64,000 nt of DNA. Source: a bacterium (lineage in GTDB: Bacteria > SZUA-79 > Acidulodesulfobacterales > Acidulodesulfobacteraceae). Shown here in pieces: positions 34,899 to 47,223 of this stretch. Under the pieces are notes generated by a model. It was given only the letters and a program-made list of their open reading frames with translations. It did no database searches and was not told the DNA's origin. Each line of letters begins with the position of its first letter. Positions within the stretch are counted from its first letter, which is position 1. The stretch is from contig JAJZVN010000003.1 of assembly GCA_021845685.1 (NCBI GenBank), positions 1 to 64,000 on the forward strand, read 5' to 3'. A program made the translations under genes and the position numbers.

Positions 34899-35111
34899 AT
34901 GAAAATAAATAGCTTAAATATTTTAGAACTTATAAAAAAAGGAAAAAAATATTTATATGATGTAAAATCCGAGTTAGGAAAGATAGTCTGGCCTACAAGA
35001 GATAAAACTACTAAGACTACCTATGTCGTTTTAGTTTTTATAGTACTTGTGACTATATTTTTAGGACTTGTAGATATTGGATTTTCTAAGGTTATTTCTT
35101 CTATAATTTAA
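34899..35111 (+). CDS. secE: Preprotein translocase subunit SecE
   Basis: A 70-residue single-span SecE. The conserved amphipathic helix and loop (YLYDVKSELGKIVWPTRDK, about 18-36) precede the C-terminal membrane helix (about 41-66). It clamps SecY in the translocon. AAGGA lies upstream of the ATG. The length is typical for the short bacterial form. Next to nusG, its standard partner. Confidence 0.95.
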   Translation: MKINSLNILELIKKGKKYLYDVKSELGKIVWPTRDKTTKTTYVVLVFIVLVTIFLGLVDIGFSKVISSII

Positions 35112-35164
35112 TAAATTTGAATTTTATTTATTTGAATTTTAATTGAGGCTGCATATTTACAAAT

Positions 35165-35776
35165 ATGCATATTTATAACAATATGATAGACAATTTAAAA
35201 GATTATGAAATTGATGATAAAGAATTGCATAATGACGAAGTAACGGATAAAAAATGGTATGCAGTACATACATATTCCGGATTTGAAGATCAGGTAAAAA
35301 TCGGTTTAGAAGAAAGGATTTCTTCAAGCGGATTAAAAAAATATTTTGGCGAAATTATAATACCTAAAGAAGACGTTATAGAAAAAAGTACAAAAGGCAT
35401 TAAAAAAAGAGTGCAGAGAAAATTTTTACCCGGCTATATATTTGTAAATATGGAAATAAATACCGAAACATGGCATTTACTGAAAGGAACTCCGAAAGTT
35501 ACGGGATTTGTAGGAGATCAATTAAATCCTCAATATGTTGACGAATCAGAGATAGAAAAAATAAAAGCACAAATAAATGAAGGAATAAAACGTCCTAAAT
35601 CTAAAATAGAATTCACAAAAGGCGACAGCGTTAAAATTATTGATGGTCCTTTTTCAGGTTTTAACGGCGTTATAGATGATATAAAATTAGATAAAAACAA
35701 ATTAGAAGTTTTAGTTTCTATTTTTGGCAGAGCAACGCCGGTTGAACTTGATTTTACACAAGTTGAAAGAAATTAA
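35165..35776 (+). CDS. nusG: Transcription elongation/antitermination factor NusG
   Basis: A 203-residue NusG. NGN domain: KKWYAVHTYSGFEDQVK (about 29-45) and RKFLPGYIFVNM; C-terminal KOW: FTKGDSVKIIDGPFSGFNG (about 153-171). It binds RNA polymerase and couples transcription with translation or Rho. About 20 extra N-terminal residues precede the conserved start; the ATG at 35165 lacks a close ribosome site (GAGG lies 16 bases away) and sits behind a small hairpin GCATATT/AATATGC, so the true start may be a later Met. Confidence 0.95.
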   Translation: MHIYNNMIDNLKDYEIDDKELHNDEVTDKKWYAVHTYSGFEDQVKIGLEERISSSGLKKYFGEIIIPKEDVIEKSTKGIKKRVQRKFLPGYIFVNMEINTETWHLLKGTPKVTGFVGDQLNPQYVDESEIEKIKAQINEGIKRPKSKIEFTKGDSVKIIDGPFSGFNGVIDDIKLDKNKLEVLVSIFGRATPVELDFTQVERN

Positions 35777-35814
35777 CATAAATTTATTTATAAATTTTAT
35801 CCGGAGATAAAAAT

Positions 35815-36243
35815 ATGGCAGTTAAAAAAGTCCAAGCTTTAGTTAAACTTCAAATTGTTGGAGGCAAAGCAAATCCTGCTCCTCCAGTCGGACCTGCACT
35901 CGGTCAGCATGGCGTTAATATAATGGAATTTTGTAAACAATTCAATGAAAAAACCAAAAGTCAAGAAGGAACAGTTGTTCCTGTTGTTATAACGATATAT
36001 GCGGACAGATCTTTTGATTTTATTTTAAAGACGCCGCCGGCTTCCGTTCTTTTAACTCAGGCTGCAGGAATTGCAAAAGGCTCCGGTCAGCCTAATAAAA
36101 ATAAAGTAGCATCATTACCGAAATCAAAAGTGGTTGAAATTGCAAAAACAAAAATGCCGGATTTAAATACTAAAAATCTTGACAGCGCTGTTAATACCAT
36201 AAAAGGTACTGCAAGAAGTATGGGAATAGATATAACAGATTAA
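35815..36243 (+). CDS. rplK: 50S ribosomal protein L11
   Basis: A 142-residue L11, part of the GTPase-associated stalk base. The N-terminal domain has [20 protein letters not shown] and the Gly/Pro hinge, the C-terminal rRNA-binding domain has KTPPASVLL and the end GTARSMGI. Full length. Gene order rplK-rplA-rplJ-rplL-rpoB-rpoC follows. Confidence 0.97.
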   Translation: MAVKKVQALVKLQIVGGKANPAPPVGPALGQHGVNIMEFCKQFNEKTKSQEGTVVPVVITIYADRSFDFILKTPPASVLLTQAAGIAKGSGQPNKNKVASLPKSKVVEIAKTKMPDLNTKNLDSAVNTIKGTARSMGIDITD

Positions 36244-36319
36244 TAATCGAGAAAAGACTGCTTAAAATATTTAATTGAAGGTTATTTTAAGATTTATAAA
36301 TATATAAGGAGCAAATTTA

Positions 36320-37033
36320 ATGAAAAAACGAGGAAAAAAATATTTAGAAGCTATTAAAAAAGCAGGTATTGATAAAAATAAAAACTTTGGATTAGAGGAA
36401 GTTGTTAAAAATGTATCAGAATTACATTCTGCAAAATTTGACGAGTCTGTAGATATTGCTATAAATCTTGGAATTGATGTCAGAAAAGCAGATCAGCAAG
36501 TCAGAGGGGCAGTTGTATTGCCTCACGGCACCGGAAAAATTATAAAAATTCTTGTTTTTGCAAAAGCAGATAAAGAACGTGAAGCTATTAATGCAGGAGC
36601 TGATTATGTCGGGCAGGATGATATGATTACTAAAGTTCAGCAAGGTTTTATGGATTTTAACCGTGTTGTTGCAACGCCGGATATGATGGCTAGCGTCGGA
36701 AAATTAGGTAAAATTTTAGGTCCTAGAGGGCTTATGCCAAATCCAAAAGTCGGGACAGTAACATTTGATATTGCTAGAACTGTCAAGGAATTAAAAGAAG
36801 GCAGGATTGAATTTAAAGCGGAAAAAAATGGCATATTACATGCATCGGTCGGAAAAGTTTCTTTCGGAGCATCAAAATTAAAAGAAAATATCGGTGCGTT
36901 AATAGATACCGTAGTGAAATTAAAACCTGCGTCAAGCAAAGGCGTATATATTAAAAAAGTTTCATTATCTTCTACAATGGGAGTTGGTATGAACATTGAT
37001 ATAGTTAATTTAAGAACAGAATTTAATTTTTAA
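36320..37033 (+). CDS. rplA: 50S ribosomal protein L1
   Basis: A 237-residue L1, the mobile stalk protein involved in E-site tRNA release. Signatures: the KFDESVDIAINLGIDVRKAD start and GRVVLPHGTGK-like segment (here RGAVVLPHGTGK), and LGKILGPRGLMPNPKVGTVT. Length is normal. AAGGAG precedes the ATG at 36320. In many bacteria L1 represses its own operon by binding the leader; I saw no clear L1 site before rplK. Confidence 0.97.
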   Translation: MKKRGKKYLEAIKKAGIDKNKNFGLEEVVKNVSELHSAKFDESVDIAINLGIDVRKADQQVRGAVVLPHGTGKIIKILVFAKADKEREAINAGADYVGQDDMITKVQQGFMDFNRVVATPDMMASVGKLGKILGPRGLMPNPKVGTVTFDIARTVKELKEGRIEFKAEKNGILHASVGKVSFGASKLKENIGALIDTVVKLKPASSKGVYIKKVSLSSTMGVGMNIDIVNLRTEFNF

Positions 37034-37144
37034 TTATCATTATTATTTATAAATTTTTAGTTTAGTTTTTATTTTAATAATTTGTCAATGACTGTTGGTA
37101 TGAAAATAAATCCAACAATAGGCAAAAGAGCTAATAAACCCTTA

Positions 37145-37229
37145 TTTTCATTTAAATGCTCTTAATGTCGGCAAATATTCAGCATTGATAAAATTTCAAC
37201 ATTAATAAAATTTAAATGAAAAGGAGGGG
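37145..37229 (+). promoter_or_regulatory. rplJ leader: hairpin abutting the ribosome site
   Basis: TTTTCATTTAAAT (37145-37157) is exactly complementary to ATTTAAATGAAAA (37210-37222), which is directly followed by the rplJ ribosome site GGAGGGG. Upstream CCC could extend pairing into that site. The 205-base rplA-rplJ gap is the usual place of the L10 leader, through which the L10-L7/L12 complex represses its own translation. Confidence 0.6.
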
Positions 37230-37238
37230 AGAAGAAAA

Positions 37239-37760
37239 GTGAAAAAAGAAAAAAAGAACGAAGAAATTAGTTTAATCAAAGAAGCGGTAAATAATTCCAA
37301 AGGGATTTTTATAAGTCATTATGTCGGTCTTAGCGTTGAAAAATTTAATGCATTAAGAGATGCGATTAGTGCCAATAACAGTATTCTTAAGGTTTCAAAA
37401 AATACATTAACGAGTATTGCCTTTCAAGACACTTATGCAGATGCATTAAAAGATTATTTAAAAGGACCTAATTTTTTAGTTTTAACTAATAATGATGCCC
37501 AAGGATGCGCAAAAGTTTTGTCTAAATTCGCCAAAGATAATCCTGATAATATAAAAATCAGAGCAGGTTTTTATGAATCTTTTTTAGATCAGGATAAAAT
37601 TTTAGTGCTGGCGACATTGCCGTCTAAAGAAGTTTTAATTAGTAAATTTATGTTTGTTATTAAATCGCCTCAAGTACGTCTTGTGTTTGCTCTTAAATAT
37701 CCGCAGATTAAACTTTTACAAGTGCTTTCAGCTCTTAAGCTTAAAAAGTCTCAAGCTTAA
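37239..37760 (+). CDS. rplJ: 50S ribosomal protein L10
   Basis: A 173-residue L10 that anchors L7/L12 dimers at the stalk. Typical N-terminal block NNSKGIFISHYVGLSVEKFN (about 18-37), KVSKNTLTSIAF with the rRNA-binding pattern, and a C-terminal helix for L7/L12 binding. Starts with GTG at 37239 preceded by GGAGGGG. A hairpin in its leader suggests autoregulation. Confidence 0.95.
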   Translation: MKKEKKNEEISLIKEAVNNSKGIFISHYVGLSVEKFNALRDAISANNSILKVSKNTLTSIAFQDTYADALKDYLKGPNFLVLTNNDAQGCAKVLSKFAKDNPDNIKIRAGFYESFLDQDKILVLATLPSKEVLISKFMFVIKSPQVRLVFALKYPQIKLLQVLSALKLKKSQA

Positions 37761-37841
37761 TAATAACTTATAACAATTTATATAATTATATAAATATAAA
37801 ATTAAAAATTTATTTATATTTTAAATTTGGAGGAATTTATA

Positions 37842-38225
37842 ATGGCCATAACAAAAGAAGATGTTTTAAATTATATTGAAAGTGTCTCGGTTGTTGAATT
37901 AAATGATTTAATTAAAGCAATAGAAGATAAATTTGGAGTTCAGGCTCAAATGGCTATGGCAGGACCGCAGGTTGCCGCGGCCGGACCTGCCGGCGCGCCT
38001 GCCGCAGAAGAAAAAACTGAATTTGATGTAATCCTTGATAATGCCGGAGCAAATAAAATTCAGGTAATTAAAGTAGTGAGAGAATTAACAAGTCTTGGCT
38101 TAAAAGAAGCAAAAGACCTTGTTGACGGTGCTCCAAAGCCTGTTAAAACAGGTATTAGCAAAGAAGAAGCAGATAAAGTTAAAGCTAAATTAGAAGAAGT
38201 AGGAGCAAAAGTAGAAGTAAAATAA
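37842..38225 (+). CDS. rplL: 50S ribosomal protein L7/L12
   Basis: A 127-residue stalk protein that recruits translational GTPases. The ATG at 37842 is chosen because TTTGGAGG precedes it by nine bases; an in-frame TTG at 37827 overlaps that site. N-terminal dimerisation helices (1-35), an Ala/Gly/Pro hinge (about 35-55) and the C-terminal domain with [20 protein letters not shown] and [18 protein letters not shown]. Standard size. Confidence 0.97.
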   Translation: MAITKEDVLNYIESVSVVELNDLIKAIEDKFGVQAQMAMAGPQVAAAGPAGAPAAEEKTEFDVILDNAGANKIQVIKVVRELTSLGLKEAKDLVDGAPKPVKTGISKEEADKVKAKLEEVGAKVEVK

Positions 38226-38261
38226 TAGTATATTTTAATATTACCGGGAGTAAAAATTTAA

Positions 38262-41200
38262 ATGGCTAAAATAAAATCAGAAATATCACAATATGGTTTC
38301 GGGAATAGAGCATATAATTTAGAAAATTTAGATTCAATAATAATAAGAAAAGAATTTTCTAAAATTAAAAAAGTTATTGATATCCCGAATCTTTTAGATA
38401 TACAAAGAAAATCATATGAAAGATTTCTTCAAAAAGATGTTCCTCAGGATAAGCGGTTAAATACCGGTTTGCAGGGTGTGTTTAAATCAGTTTTCCCCAT
38501 CAAAGGATTTAATAATAATTTTTCATTAGAGTTTATCGGATATACGATAGGCGAACCTAAATATTCTATTGAAGAATGCAAACAAAAAGGACTTACTTAC
38601 AGCGCTCCTTTGCGAATTTTAGTTCATTTGATAACTTATGAAGAAACTGAAAGCGGATCTGATATCAATATTCCAAGAGACATAAAAGAGCAGGAAGTTT
38701 ATTTTGGTGAAATCCCTTTAATGACTGAAAACAGCTCATTTGTGATTAATGGAATAGAGAGAGTTATCGTAAGCCAGCTTCAAAGATCTCCCGGTGTAAT
38801 ATATGATAGAGACAAAATAAGAAATGACGCTCAAGGAAAATCATATTACACTGCCAGAATCATCCCCTACAGAGGGTCATGGCTTGATTTTGAGTTTGAT
38901 CAAAAAGATATGGTTTTTGTCAGAATTGATAGAAAAAGAAAATTTCCTGTTTCTATTTTATTAAAAGCTCTCGGATATAATAAAGAAGAAATATTAAATA
39001 ATTTTTACCAGGAAGAAATATATAAATATGAAGACGGAAAATTTTCAAGAAAGATACCTAAAAATTTTCTAAGTTCAATTAAAATTCCTGTTGATGTAAA
39101 AAATCCTGAAACAGGAGAAATTATACTTAGAAAAAACAAAAGAATCACCAAACTTATTATCAATAAATTAGAAGAAGCAGGCGTTGAATTTCTTCCATGC
39201 GACGAAGAAGGGATTGCAGGCAAGTATCTTATCAATGATGTTTTATTTAATAACGAAGTTATAGCAAAAGCTATGCAGCCGATTACACGCGATACCATAG
39301 AGTTGTTCAAAAAATACAATATAAATGAGTTTTCCGTATATTTTATTGACGATATAAATGTTTCTTCGTCTATATTAAATACTATATTGGCTGATAAAAT
39401 AGATACAAAAGAAGAAGCTTTTATTGATATATATAAAAGAATGCGCCCAGGCGATCCTGCGAGTTTATCGTCCTCGCAATCTTTTTTTGAAAATATGTTT
39501 TTTAACTCCGAACGTTATGATTTGTCGGAAGTCGGCAGGCTAAAAATTAATAACAAGCTTAATATGAATAAAAGCTTGAATGATAGAATCTTATCTCCGG
39601 ACGATATATTAAATGTCGTTAAATATTTGATAGATTTAAAAGACGGAAGGGGGATAGTAGACGATATTGACCATCTTGGCAATAGAAGAGTCAAAGCAGT
39701 AGGAGAGCTGCTTGAAAATCAATACAGGATAGGATTAGTAAGAATGGAAAGAGCTATTAAAGAAAGAATGAGCATTCAGCGTCCTGATTCATATATGCCG
39801 AACGATTTAGTTAATCCAAAGCCTGTAACATCTTTAATAAAAGAATTTTTTGGCAGAAGCCAATTGTCGCAATTTATGGATCAAACGAATCCTCTATCGG
39901 AAATTACTCATAAAAGAAGATTGTCGGCTTTAGGTCCGGGCGGATTAACTAGAGAAAGAGCGGGGTTTGAAGTAAGAGATGTTCATCCGACGCATTATGG
40001 AAGGATATGCCCTATTGAAACTCCTGAAGGTCCAAATATAGGACTTATTGCGTCATTAGCATCTTATGCAAGAGTTAATGAATACGGTTTTATAGAAACT
40101 CCCTACAGAAGAGTTAAAATAACCGATGAAGGCGCAATGATAACCGACGATGTTGATTTTTTGACTGCCATAGAAGAAGAAAAATATGTAATTGCTCAAG
40201 CTAATGCTGCGATAGATAGTGACGGTTATCTTGTTAATGAATTAATTCCCGTAAGAAGAAGCGGCGAAATAATTATGGCGTATCCAAATGAAGTTGATTA
40301 TATAGACGTGGCTCCTATGCAGTTAGTTTCAGTCGCAACTTCATTAATACCGTTTCTGGAAAATGACGACGCAAATAGAGCATTAATGGGATCAAATATG
40401 CAGAGGCAAGGGGTACCTTTATTAAAACCTGATGCTCCATTGATCGGAACGGGTGTTGAGAAAATAGTGGCTCAGGATTCAGGTGTTTGCGTCGTGGCAC
40501 GTAATGACGGCGCAGTTAGTTATGTTGATGGAACAAAAATAAATATAAGGCGCGATATGGCAGTACTAACCAATGCTGCCGAAGAAATAGCGCCTATAGA
40601 TATTTATAATTTAACAAAATTTGAAAGATCTAATCAAAATACCTGTTTAAACCAAAGACCGTTAGTAAGAATCGGCCAAAAAATAAAAAAAGGCGATATA
40701 ATCGCAGACGGTACATCTACGGAATTTGGAGAATTAGCTCTCGGTCATAATGTTTTAGTTGCTTTTATGCCATGGAACGGTTATAACTTTGAGGATTCTA
40801 TATTAATAAGCGAAAGAATATTGCAGGAAGATAGTTTTACTTCAATACATATTGAAGAATTTGAAGCAATATGCAGGGAAACTAAATCAGGAAAAGAAGA
40901 GATAACCTCAGATATACCTAATATCGGCGAAGATGCTTTAAAAAATTTAGATGAAGACGGCATTATAAGAATAGGGGCAGAAGTAAAGGCTCAAGATATT
41001 TTAGTCGGCAAAGTCACGCCTAAAGGCGAAACTGTTTTAACCCCCGAAGAGAAACTTTTGCGCGCAATATTTGGCGAAAAAGGAAGAGAAGTAAAGGATA
41101 CTTCTTTGCGAGTGCCTCCAGGTGTTGAAGGAGTTGTAGTAGATGTAAGAATATTTTCAAGAAAGGGCATAGATAAAGATTTGAGAACTAAAGAAATTGA

Positions 41201-42458
41201 AAATTCTGAAATTACCAAACTTTTAAAAGAAGAAAGTGACGAAGAAAAGGCATTATTAGAAAATGCTTTGAAAAAAATGCGGATTATTGTTTTAGATAAA
41301 ACTGTCAATGCAAAAATTGCTATATCGCAGGGACATAAACAAATTATTTTAAATAAGGGCGATAAAATATCGGAAGAAATAGCTATAAAATTAACTCGAA
41401 ACGATATTTTTAACTTAGAATTAGAAGAAGGATCTAAAAATATATATGATAAATTAAAAAAAATTGATGACGAAGCTCAGGACGGAGCTGAATTTATTAA
41501 AAATACATATGAAGAAAGAATTAATAGAACGCAAAAAGGAGACGAATTGCCTCCGGGGGTTTTAAAAACTATCAAAGTATATGTAGCAATGAAAAGAAGG
41601 CTGTCTGTAGGTGATAAAATGGCGGGAAGACATGGAAACAAGGGCGTCGTTTCCAGAATATTGCCGTTTCAGGATATGCCCTTTATGAAAGACGGCAGAA
41701 TAGTAGATATGGTTTTAAATCCTTTAGGCGTTCCTTCAAGAATGAATGTAGGGCAAATTCTTGAAACGCATCTTGGATGGGCTGCGCATAATCTTGGTAT
41801 TCAAATTAATGAACTGATAGAAAAGAATTTCGGAGCAGATGCCGTCAGAGAAAAACTATTATCCATTTTTGCAGATTCGTCTGTTGCTCAAATAATAAAA
41901 AATTTGAATGATGAAGAAGTCATAACGGTAGCTAAAAAATATAAAAACGGCGTTCATATGGCTACGCCAATATTTGACGGGGCAAAAGAATCGGATATTA
42001 ATAAATATTTAAAACTTGCAGGTGTTGATGAAAGCGGGCAGGTTGATCTATATGACGGAAGATCGGGAGATAAATTTGATAGAAAAGTTACCGTCGGAAT
42101 TATGTATATGCTTAAACTGCATCATTTAGTAGATGATAAAATACATGCGCGTTCAACAGGATCGTATTCATTAGTCACACAGCAGCCTCTTGGCGGTAAA
42201 GCGCAATTTGGAGGCCAAAGACTTGGGGAAATGGAAGTATGGGCAATGGAAGCTTATGGCGCTGCAAATACTCTTCAGGAGTTCTTGACGGTTAAATCGG
42301 ATGATGCTGTCGGCAGAACTAAAATGTATGAGGCTATTGTCAGAGGCGATACATCCTTTAAGGTTGGTTTGCCTGAATCATTTAATGTTCTTATAAAAGA
42401 ACTTCAAAGTTTATGCCTTAATGTGGAATTATTAAAGGAGGCAGATAATGTTGTTTGA
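38262..42458 (+). CDS. rpoB: RNA polymerase beta subunit
   Basis: A 1398-residue beta subunit, similar in size to proteobacterial RpoB. Fork-loop/rifampicin region: [20 protein letters not shown] and [20 protein letters not shown], with the usual sensitive-type residues. Later blocks include [28 protein letters not shown] (beta catalytic lysines) and the C-terminal [12 protein letters not shown] clamp region. Its last 11 bases overlap rpoC, so the two are translationally coupled. A CGGGAG precedes the ATG at 38262. Confidence 0.98.
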   Translation: MAKIKSEISQYGFGNRAYNLENLDSIIIRKEFSKIKKVIDIPNLLDIQRKSYERFLQKDVPQDKRLNTGLQGVFKSVFPIKGFNNNFSLEFIGYTIGEPKYSIEECKQKGLTYSAPLRILVHLITYEETESGSDINIPRDIKEQEVYFGEIPLMTENSSFVINGIERVIVSQLQRSPGVIYDRDKIRNDAQGKSYYTARIIPYRGSWLDFEFDQKDMVFVRIDRKRKFPVSILLKALGYNKEEILNNFYQEEIYKYEDGKFSRKIPKNFLSSIKIPVDVKNPETGEIILRKNKRITKLIINKLEEAGVEFLPCDEEGIAGKYLINDVLFNNEVIAKAMQPITRDTIELFKKYNINEFSVYFIDDINVSSSILNTILADKIDTKEEAFIDIYKRMRPGDPASLSSSQSFFENMFFNSERYDLSEVGRLKINNKLNMNKSLNDRILSPDDILNVVKYLIDLKDGRGIVDDIDHLGNRRVKAVGELLENQYRIGLVRMERAIKERMSIQRPDSYMPNDLVNPKPVTSLIKEFFGRSQLSQFMDQTNPLSEITHKRRLSALGPGGLTRERAGFEVRDVHPTHYGRICPIETPEGPNIGLIASLASYARVNEYGFIETPYRRVKITDEGAMITDDVDFLTAIEEEKYVIAQANAAIDSDGYLVNELIPVRRSGEIIMAYPNEVDYIDVAPMQLVSVATSLIPFLENDDANRALMGSNMQRQGVPLLKPDAPLIGTGVEKIVAQDSGVCVVARNDGAVSYVDGTKINIRRDMAVLTNAAEEIAPIDIYNLTKFERSNQNTCLNQRPLVRIGQKIKKGDIIADGTSTEFGELALGHNVLVAFMPWNGYNFEDSILISERILQEDSFTSIHIEEFEAICRETKSGKEEITSDIPNIGEDALKNLDEDGIIRIGAEVKAQDILVGKVTPKGETVLTPEEKLLRAIFGEKGREVKDTSLRVPPGVEGVVVDVRIFSRKGIDKDLRTKEIENSEITKLLKEESDEEKALLENALKKMRIIVLDKTVNAKIAISQGHKQIILNKGDKISEEIAIKLTRNDIFNLELEEGSKNIYDKLKKIDDEAQDGAEFIKNTYEERINRTQKGDELPPGVLKTIKVYVAMKRRLSVGDKMAGRHGNKGVVSRILPFQDMPFMKDGRIVDMVLNPLGVPSRMNVGQILETHLGWAAHNLGIQINELIEKNFGADAVREKLLSIFADSSVAQIIKNLNDEEVITVAKKYKNGVHMATPIFDGAKESDINKYLKLAGVDESGQVDLYDGRSGDKFDRKVTVGIMYMLKLHHLVDDKIHARSTGSYSLVTQQPLGGKAQFGGQRLGEMEVWAMEAYGAANTLQEFLTVKSDDAVGRTKMYEAIVRGDTSFKVGLPESFNVLIKELQSLCLNVELLKEADNVV

Positions 42459-45400
42459 AAATGAAACAAATGATATAGAGACTATAAGTTTAGAAGATAT
42501 TACAAACGATTTAGAAAAAAAAGAAAGCGGAATTCATTTTGGAAAAGAAATGAATTTTAAAAAATTTTTTAATAAAGATGAAAGATTTTTTAATGAAGAA
42601 AACGATATTAAAGACCCTCTAAGTTTTAATAGAATTAAATTGAGCTTAGCTTCGCCGGAAATAATCAGAAAATGGTCCCATGGAGAAGTTAAAAAACCTG
42701 AGACGATTAATTATAGAACTCTAAAACCGGAAAGAGACGGATTGTTTTGCGCTAAAATATTCGGTCCGATAAAAGACTATGAATGCAATTGCGGAAAATA
42801 TAAAAGAATGAAGCATCGCGGCATAGTATGCGAAAAATGCGGTGTGGAAGTTATACAATCCAAGGTGCGCAGAGAACGGATGGGACACATTGAATTAGCT
42901 TCGCCTGTTGCTCATATTTGGTTTTTTAAAAGTCTTCCGTCAAGAATCGGCAGTTTGCTTGACATGACTTTAAAAGAAATTGAGAAAATTCTTTATTTTG
43001 AATCATATGTTATTTTGGATGCAGGAGATGCAGCCAAGGCAGGGATTAAAACAAAGGATGTAATAACCGAAGAAAAATATCTTAAACTTAAAAAAGAAGG
43101 CTATAATTTTACCGCAGAGATAGGGGCTGCCGCTATAAAAGAGCTTTTAAAGATGATAGAGCTTGAGTCAATGTCTAAAAGCTTAAAAGAAGAAATTAGA
43201 ATTTTGCCGAACGGAGTAAAAAAGAAAAAACTTGCAAAGCAGCTCAAAATAATAGAAGCATTCAGAACATCAGGGAATAAGCCTGAATGGATGATTCTTG
43301 ACGTAATTCCTGTTATTCCGCCTGATTTAAGGCCGTTAGTGCCTTTAGAAGGAGGCAGATTCGCAAGTTCGGATCTGAACGATCTTTATAGAAGAGTAAT
43401 AAATAGAAATAATCGTTTAAAGAAGCTGATGGAACTTTCGGCACCCGATATTATTATAAAAAATGAAAAAAGAATGCTCCAGGAAGCCGTTGATGCGCTA
43501 TTCGATAACGGCAGACGCGGAAGAGTAATAATGGGCTCTAACAAAAGACCGCTAAAGTCGTTAAGCGAAATGCTTAAAGGAAAGACCGGCAGATTTAGAT
43601 TAAATTTGCTGGGCAAAAGAGTAGATTATTCGGGAAGGTCGGTAATCGTTGTCGGACCTGAATTAAAGCTTCATCAATGCGGATTACCCAAAAAAATGGC
43701 TATTGAACTCTTCAAGCCGTTTATTTTTCATCAGCTTCAGCGCAGAGGCATTACTGATACTTTAAAAACTACTAAAAAATTAGTGGATAAAGAAACCCCT
43801 GAGGTTTTTGATATATTAGAAGAAGTTATAAAAGAACATCCGATTTTATTAAACAGAGCACCGACTTTACATAGATTAGGCATTCAAGCATTTGAGCCTA
43901 TATTGGTTGAAGGTAAGGCTATACATCTGCATCCATTAGTTTGTTCCGCATTTAATGCCGATTTTGACGGCGATCAAATGGCTGTGCATGTTCCGCTATC
44001 AGTAGAGGCGCAAGTAGAAGCTAGAGTGTTAATGATGTCAACTAATAATATCCTTTCGCCCGCGAACGGAAAACCGATTATTGTACCATCTCAGGATATG
44101 GTTTTAGGTTTATATTATATGACACGTGAAATGCCGTTTGCGAAAGGGGAAGGGAAAATATTTGCAAATGCGGATGAAGTTAAACTTGCTTATGAAAATA
44201 AGAATATAGATTTGCATTCTAAGGTAAAGGTGAGAATAAACGGAAAAATAGAAAATACTACTCCGGGAAGGGTTATTTTGTATGAAATAATACCTGAAAA
44301 ATTAGATTTTTCGTTAATTAATAAGTCAATGACAAAAAAAGAAATTGCAAATCTTATAGACTATGTGTTCAGAATTTGCGGACCCAAAGAAACCGTAATT
44401 CTTGCCGATAAATTAAAATCTATGGGTTATCAATATTCTACAAAATCAGGAATATCAATATGTATTAACGATATGGAAATTCCTAACGAGAAATATAAAA
44501 TGATAAAAGAAGTTACGTTAAGGGTGGAAGAAATTGAAAATAATTATAAAGAAGGATTAATAACCGACGGAGAAAGATACAATAAAGTAGTCGATACATG
44601 GGCAAATACTACCGAAGAAATAGCCAAGGTTATGATGGATAAACTCGGCTCCCAATCTTTTAAAGATGAGTCTACTGGAAAAAAAACAGAAGGAAAAAGT
44701 TTTAATTCTATTTATATGATGGCAGATTCAGGTTCAAGAGGTTCGGAGGCTCAAATCAGACAGCTCGCAGGTATGAGAGGACTTATGGCGAAACCGTCCG
44801 GCGAAATAATTGAAACTCCTATTACTGCTAATTTTAGAGAGGGGTTGACGGTTCTTCAATATTTTATTTCAACACACGGAGCAAGAAAAGGTCTTGCAGA
44901 TACGGCTTTAAAAACTGCCAACTCGGGTTACTTAACAAGGAGACTTGTAGATGTAGCTCAGGATACGATTATATCAGAACATGATTGTCATACTATTGAC
45001 GGCATAATCGTATCAACGTTAGTTGAAAGCGGAGAGATTATAGAGCCTATAGAAGAAAGAATTTTAGGAAGAGTTGCATTGGAAGATATATTAGATCCGT
45101 TTACGGGCAATCTTATAGTTAAAGCTAATGAAGAAATAACGGAATATCATTTGCCTGGAATAGAAAATGCGCATATTGAAAGCGTAAAAATAAGATCCGT
45201 GTTAACATGCACTTCAAAAAACGGCGTTTGCGTAAAATGTTACGGGAGAGATCTTTCCACAGGGCATTTGGTAAATATCGGAGAAGCAATCGGCGTTATG
45301 TCCGCTCAATCTATAGGTGAGCCGGGAACTCAATTGACCATGAGAACATTCCATGTCGGAGGAACCGCATCCAGAAGGACTGAGCAGGCCAGCATAGAAA

Positions 45401-46623
45401 ATAAATATGAGGGTATTGTTAAATTTAACAACATGAATGCGATAAAAAACAGATACAATGAGTATGTTGTTATAAATAGAAACGGTGAAATAATAATTGC
45501 CGATGAAGCAGGAAGAGAACTTGAAAAATTTAAATTAGCTTACGGTTCTAAAATTAAAGTAGAACCAGATTCTCATATTAAAGAAAACACGCTTATAGCA
45601 GATTGGGATTCGTATATAAATCCGATAGTGACGGATATTTCAGGAAAGGCAAGATTTGAAGATATTAGAGAATCCGAAAATATGCAGGAGCAGGTTGACG
45701 AAGCTTCGGGTTTATCCAGAAAAGTTATTGTAGATTCAAGAGATCAAAGTTTAAAACCAAAAATAATAGTTAAATCTCAAACTGAAGAAAAAACTTATTT
45801 ATTGCCTATAGGAGCGCATCTTTCGGTTCAGGAAGGCGATGAAGTATATGCAGGCGATATAATTGCGAGAATTCCAAGAGAAACTACTAAGACAAAAGAT
45901 ATAACAGGCGGATTGCCAAAGGTTGCAGAATTATTTGAAGCAAGAAAACCTAAGGAATTAGCCGTGATTACCGAAATAGACGGAACAGTTACTTTTGGAA
46001 AAGATTTTAAAGGTAAACGAAAAGTCATTATAGAACCTCCGCATGGTGAACCAAGAGAGTATCTAATTCCAAAAGGAAAGCTTGCAAGCGTTCATGAAGG
46101 CGACTATGTAAAGGCAGGCGAAGCATTAATGGACGGTTCTCCTAATCCGCACGATATTCTTAAAGTTCTTGGAGAAAAAGAACTTGCAAAGTTTCTTGTT
46201 GATGAAATACAAGAAGTTTATAGGCTTCAAGGAGTTAAAATAAATGATAAGCATATTGAAGTTATTGTCAGACAGATGCTTAAAAATGTCAGAATTAAAG
46301 ATTCAGGAAGTTCCCGTTTCCTTGAAGATGAAATAGTTGAAAAAAGTATTTTTGAAACAGAGAATAGAAAGGTAATTGAAGAAGGAGGAATCCCTGCATC
46401 TGCAGAACCTGAACTAATGGGTATAACTAAAGCTTCATTAAGTACAGAAAGTTTTATTTCTGCCGCATCATTTCAGGAAACTACCAAAGTATTAACCGAG
46501 GCCGCATTACAGGGCAAGGTTGATTTTTTGCGAGGCTTAAAAGAAAATGTGATAATGGGAAGACTTATACCCGCAGGAACGGGTTCTAAAAGGTATATAG
46601 ATATAGATATGAAAGTCTTATAG
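42448..46623 (+). CDS. rpoC: RNA polymerase beta' subunit
   Basis: A 1391-residue catalytic subunit. Zinc finger 1: [20 protein letters not shown] (about 112-131). Active-site loop [12 protein letters not shown] with three Mg-binding aspartates. The second zinc site is spread around [13 protein letters not shown], and the trigger-loop region is [20 protein letters not shown]. The length, without a large lineage insert, resembles proteobacterial forms. GGAGG lies eight bases before the ATG at 42448, inside the end of rpoB. Confidence 0.98.
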   Translation: MLFENETNDIETISLEDITNDLEKKESGIHFGKEMNFKKFFNKDERFFNEENDIKDPLSFNRIKLSLASPEIIRKWSHGEVKKPETINYRTLKPERDGLFCAKIFGPIKDYECNCGKYKRMKHRGIVCEKCGVEVIQSKVRRERMGHIELASPVAHIWFFKSLPSRIGSLLDMTLKEIEKILYFESYVILDAGDAAKAGIKTKDVITEEKYLKLKKEGYNFTAEIGAAAIKELLKMIELESMSKSLKEEIRILPNGVKKKKLAKQLKIIEAFRTSGNKPEWMILDVIPVIPPDLRPLVPLEGGRFASSDLNDLYRRVINRNNRLKKLMELSAPDIIIKNEKRMLQEAVDALFDNGRRGRVIMGSNKRPLKSLSEMLKGKTGRFRLNLLGKRVDYSGRSVIVVGPELKLHQCGLPKKMAIELFKPFIFHQLQRRGITDTLKTTKKLVDKETPEVFDILEEVIKEHPILLNRAPTLHRLGIQAFEPILVEGKAIHLHPLVCSAFNADFDGDQMAVHVPLSVEAQVEARVLMMSTNNILSPANGKPIIVPSQDMVLGLYYMTREMPFAKGEGKIFANADEVKLAYENKNIDLHSKVKVRINGKIENTTPGRVILYEIIPEKLDFSLINKSMTKKEIANLIDYVFRICGPKETVILADKLKSMGYQYSTKSGISICINDMEIPNEKYKMIKEVTLRVEEIENNYKEGLITDGERYNKVVDTWANTTEEIAKVMMDKLGSQSFKDESTGKKTEGKSFNSIYMMADSGSRGSEAQIRQLAGMRGLMAKPSGEIIETPITANFREGLTVLQYFISTHGARKGLADTALKTANSGYLTRRLVDVAQDTIISEHDCHTIDGIIVSTLVESGEIIEPIEERILGRVALEDILDPFTGNLIVKANEEITEYHLPGIENAHIESVKIRSVLTCTSKNGVCVKCYGRDLSTGHLVNIGEAIGVMSAQSIGEPGTQLTMRTFHVGGTASRRTEQASIENKYEGIVKFNNMNAIKNRYNEYVVINRNGEIIIADEAGRELEKFKLAYGSKIKVEPDSHIKENTLIADWDSYINPIVTDISGKARFEDIRESENMQEQVDEASGLSRKVIVDSRDQSLKPKIIVKSQTEEKTYLLPIGAHLSVQEGDEVYAGDIIARIPRETTKTKDITGGLPKVAELFEARKPKELAVITEIDGTVTFGKDFKGKRKVIIEPPHGEPREYLIPKGKLASVHEGDYVKAGEALMDGSPNPHDILKVLGEKELAKFLVDEIQEVYRLQGVKINDKHIEVIVRQMLKNVRIKDSGSSRFLEDEIVEKSIFETENRKVIEEGGIPASAEPELMGITKASLSTESFISAASFQETTKVLTEAALQGKVDFLRGLKENVIMGRLIPAGTGSKRYIDIDMKVL

Positions 46624-46678
46624 CATAAATTATTATTATATATAAATAAAAATATTTTAAATAATATAAAAAAAAGTA

Positions 46679-46707
46679 TTGACAAAATTGAAATTGAATA
46701 ATAAAAT
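46679..46707 (+). promoter_or_regulatory. Sigma-70-type promoter of the str operon
   Basis: TTGACA (46679-46684) and TAAAAT (46702-46707) with 17-base spacing, 121 bases ahead of rpsL. Confidence 0.55.
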
Positions 46708-46827
46708 TAACAATTCCACTAAATAATGTGGCGATTAATAATCAATGAAAAAGATATTCAAAATATCATATCTTAAAAAGACTAAAGTTATTTATTTATT
46801 TTATATAGTTAAGGGAGATAATTAATA

Positions 46828-47199
46828 GTGCCTACAATCAATCAATTAATAAGGAATGGCAGAAAAAAGATAACAAAAAAGACTTCTTCGCCTGCCTTAA
46901 AAAGCTGTCCTCAGAAAAGAGGCGTGTGTGTAAGAGTTTATACGACAACGCCGAAAAAGCCTAATTCGGCTCTTAGAAAAGTAGCAAGAGTAAAACTTAC
47001 CAACGGAATGGAAGTTACTTCTTATATCCCAGGTGAAGGACATAATTTACAGGAACATTCCGTAGTTTTAATCAGGGGCGGAAGAGTTAAAGATTTACCT
47101 GGCGTCAGATACCATATTATTAGAGGAGCATTAGACTGCGTCGGTGTTAACGGAAGAAAACAATCAAGGTCAAAATACGGCACAAAAAGACCTAAATAA
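46828..47199 (+). CDS. rpsL: 30S ribosomal protein S12
   Basis: A 123-residue S12 of the decoding centre. The [11 protein letters not shown] start, the [20 protein letters not shown] loop with the streptomycin-relevant lysine in wild-type form, and [13 protein letters not shown] are all present. Start codon GTG at 46828 behind GGGAG. First gene of the str operon rpsL-rpsG-fusA-tuf. Confidence 0.97.
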   Translation: MPTINQLIRNGRKKITKKTSSPALKSCPQKRGVCVRVYTTTPKKPNSALRKVARVKLTNGMEVTSYIPGEGHNLQEHSVVLIRGGRVKDLPGVRYHIIRGALDCVGVNGRKQSRSKYGTKRPK

Positions 47200-47223
47200 T
47201 TTATTAAGTCAAGGGAGCTTAAA

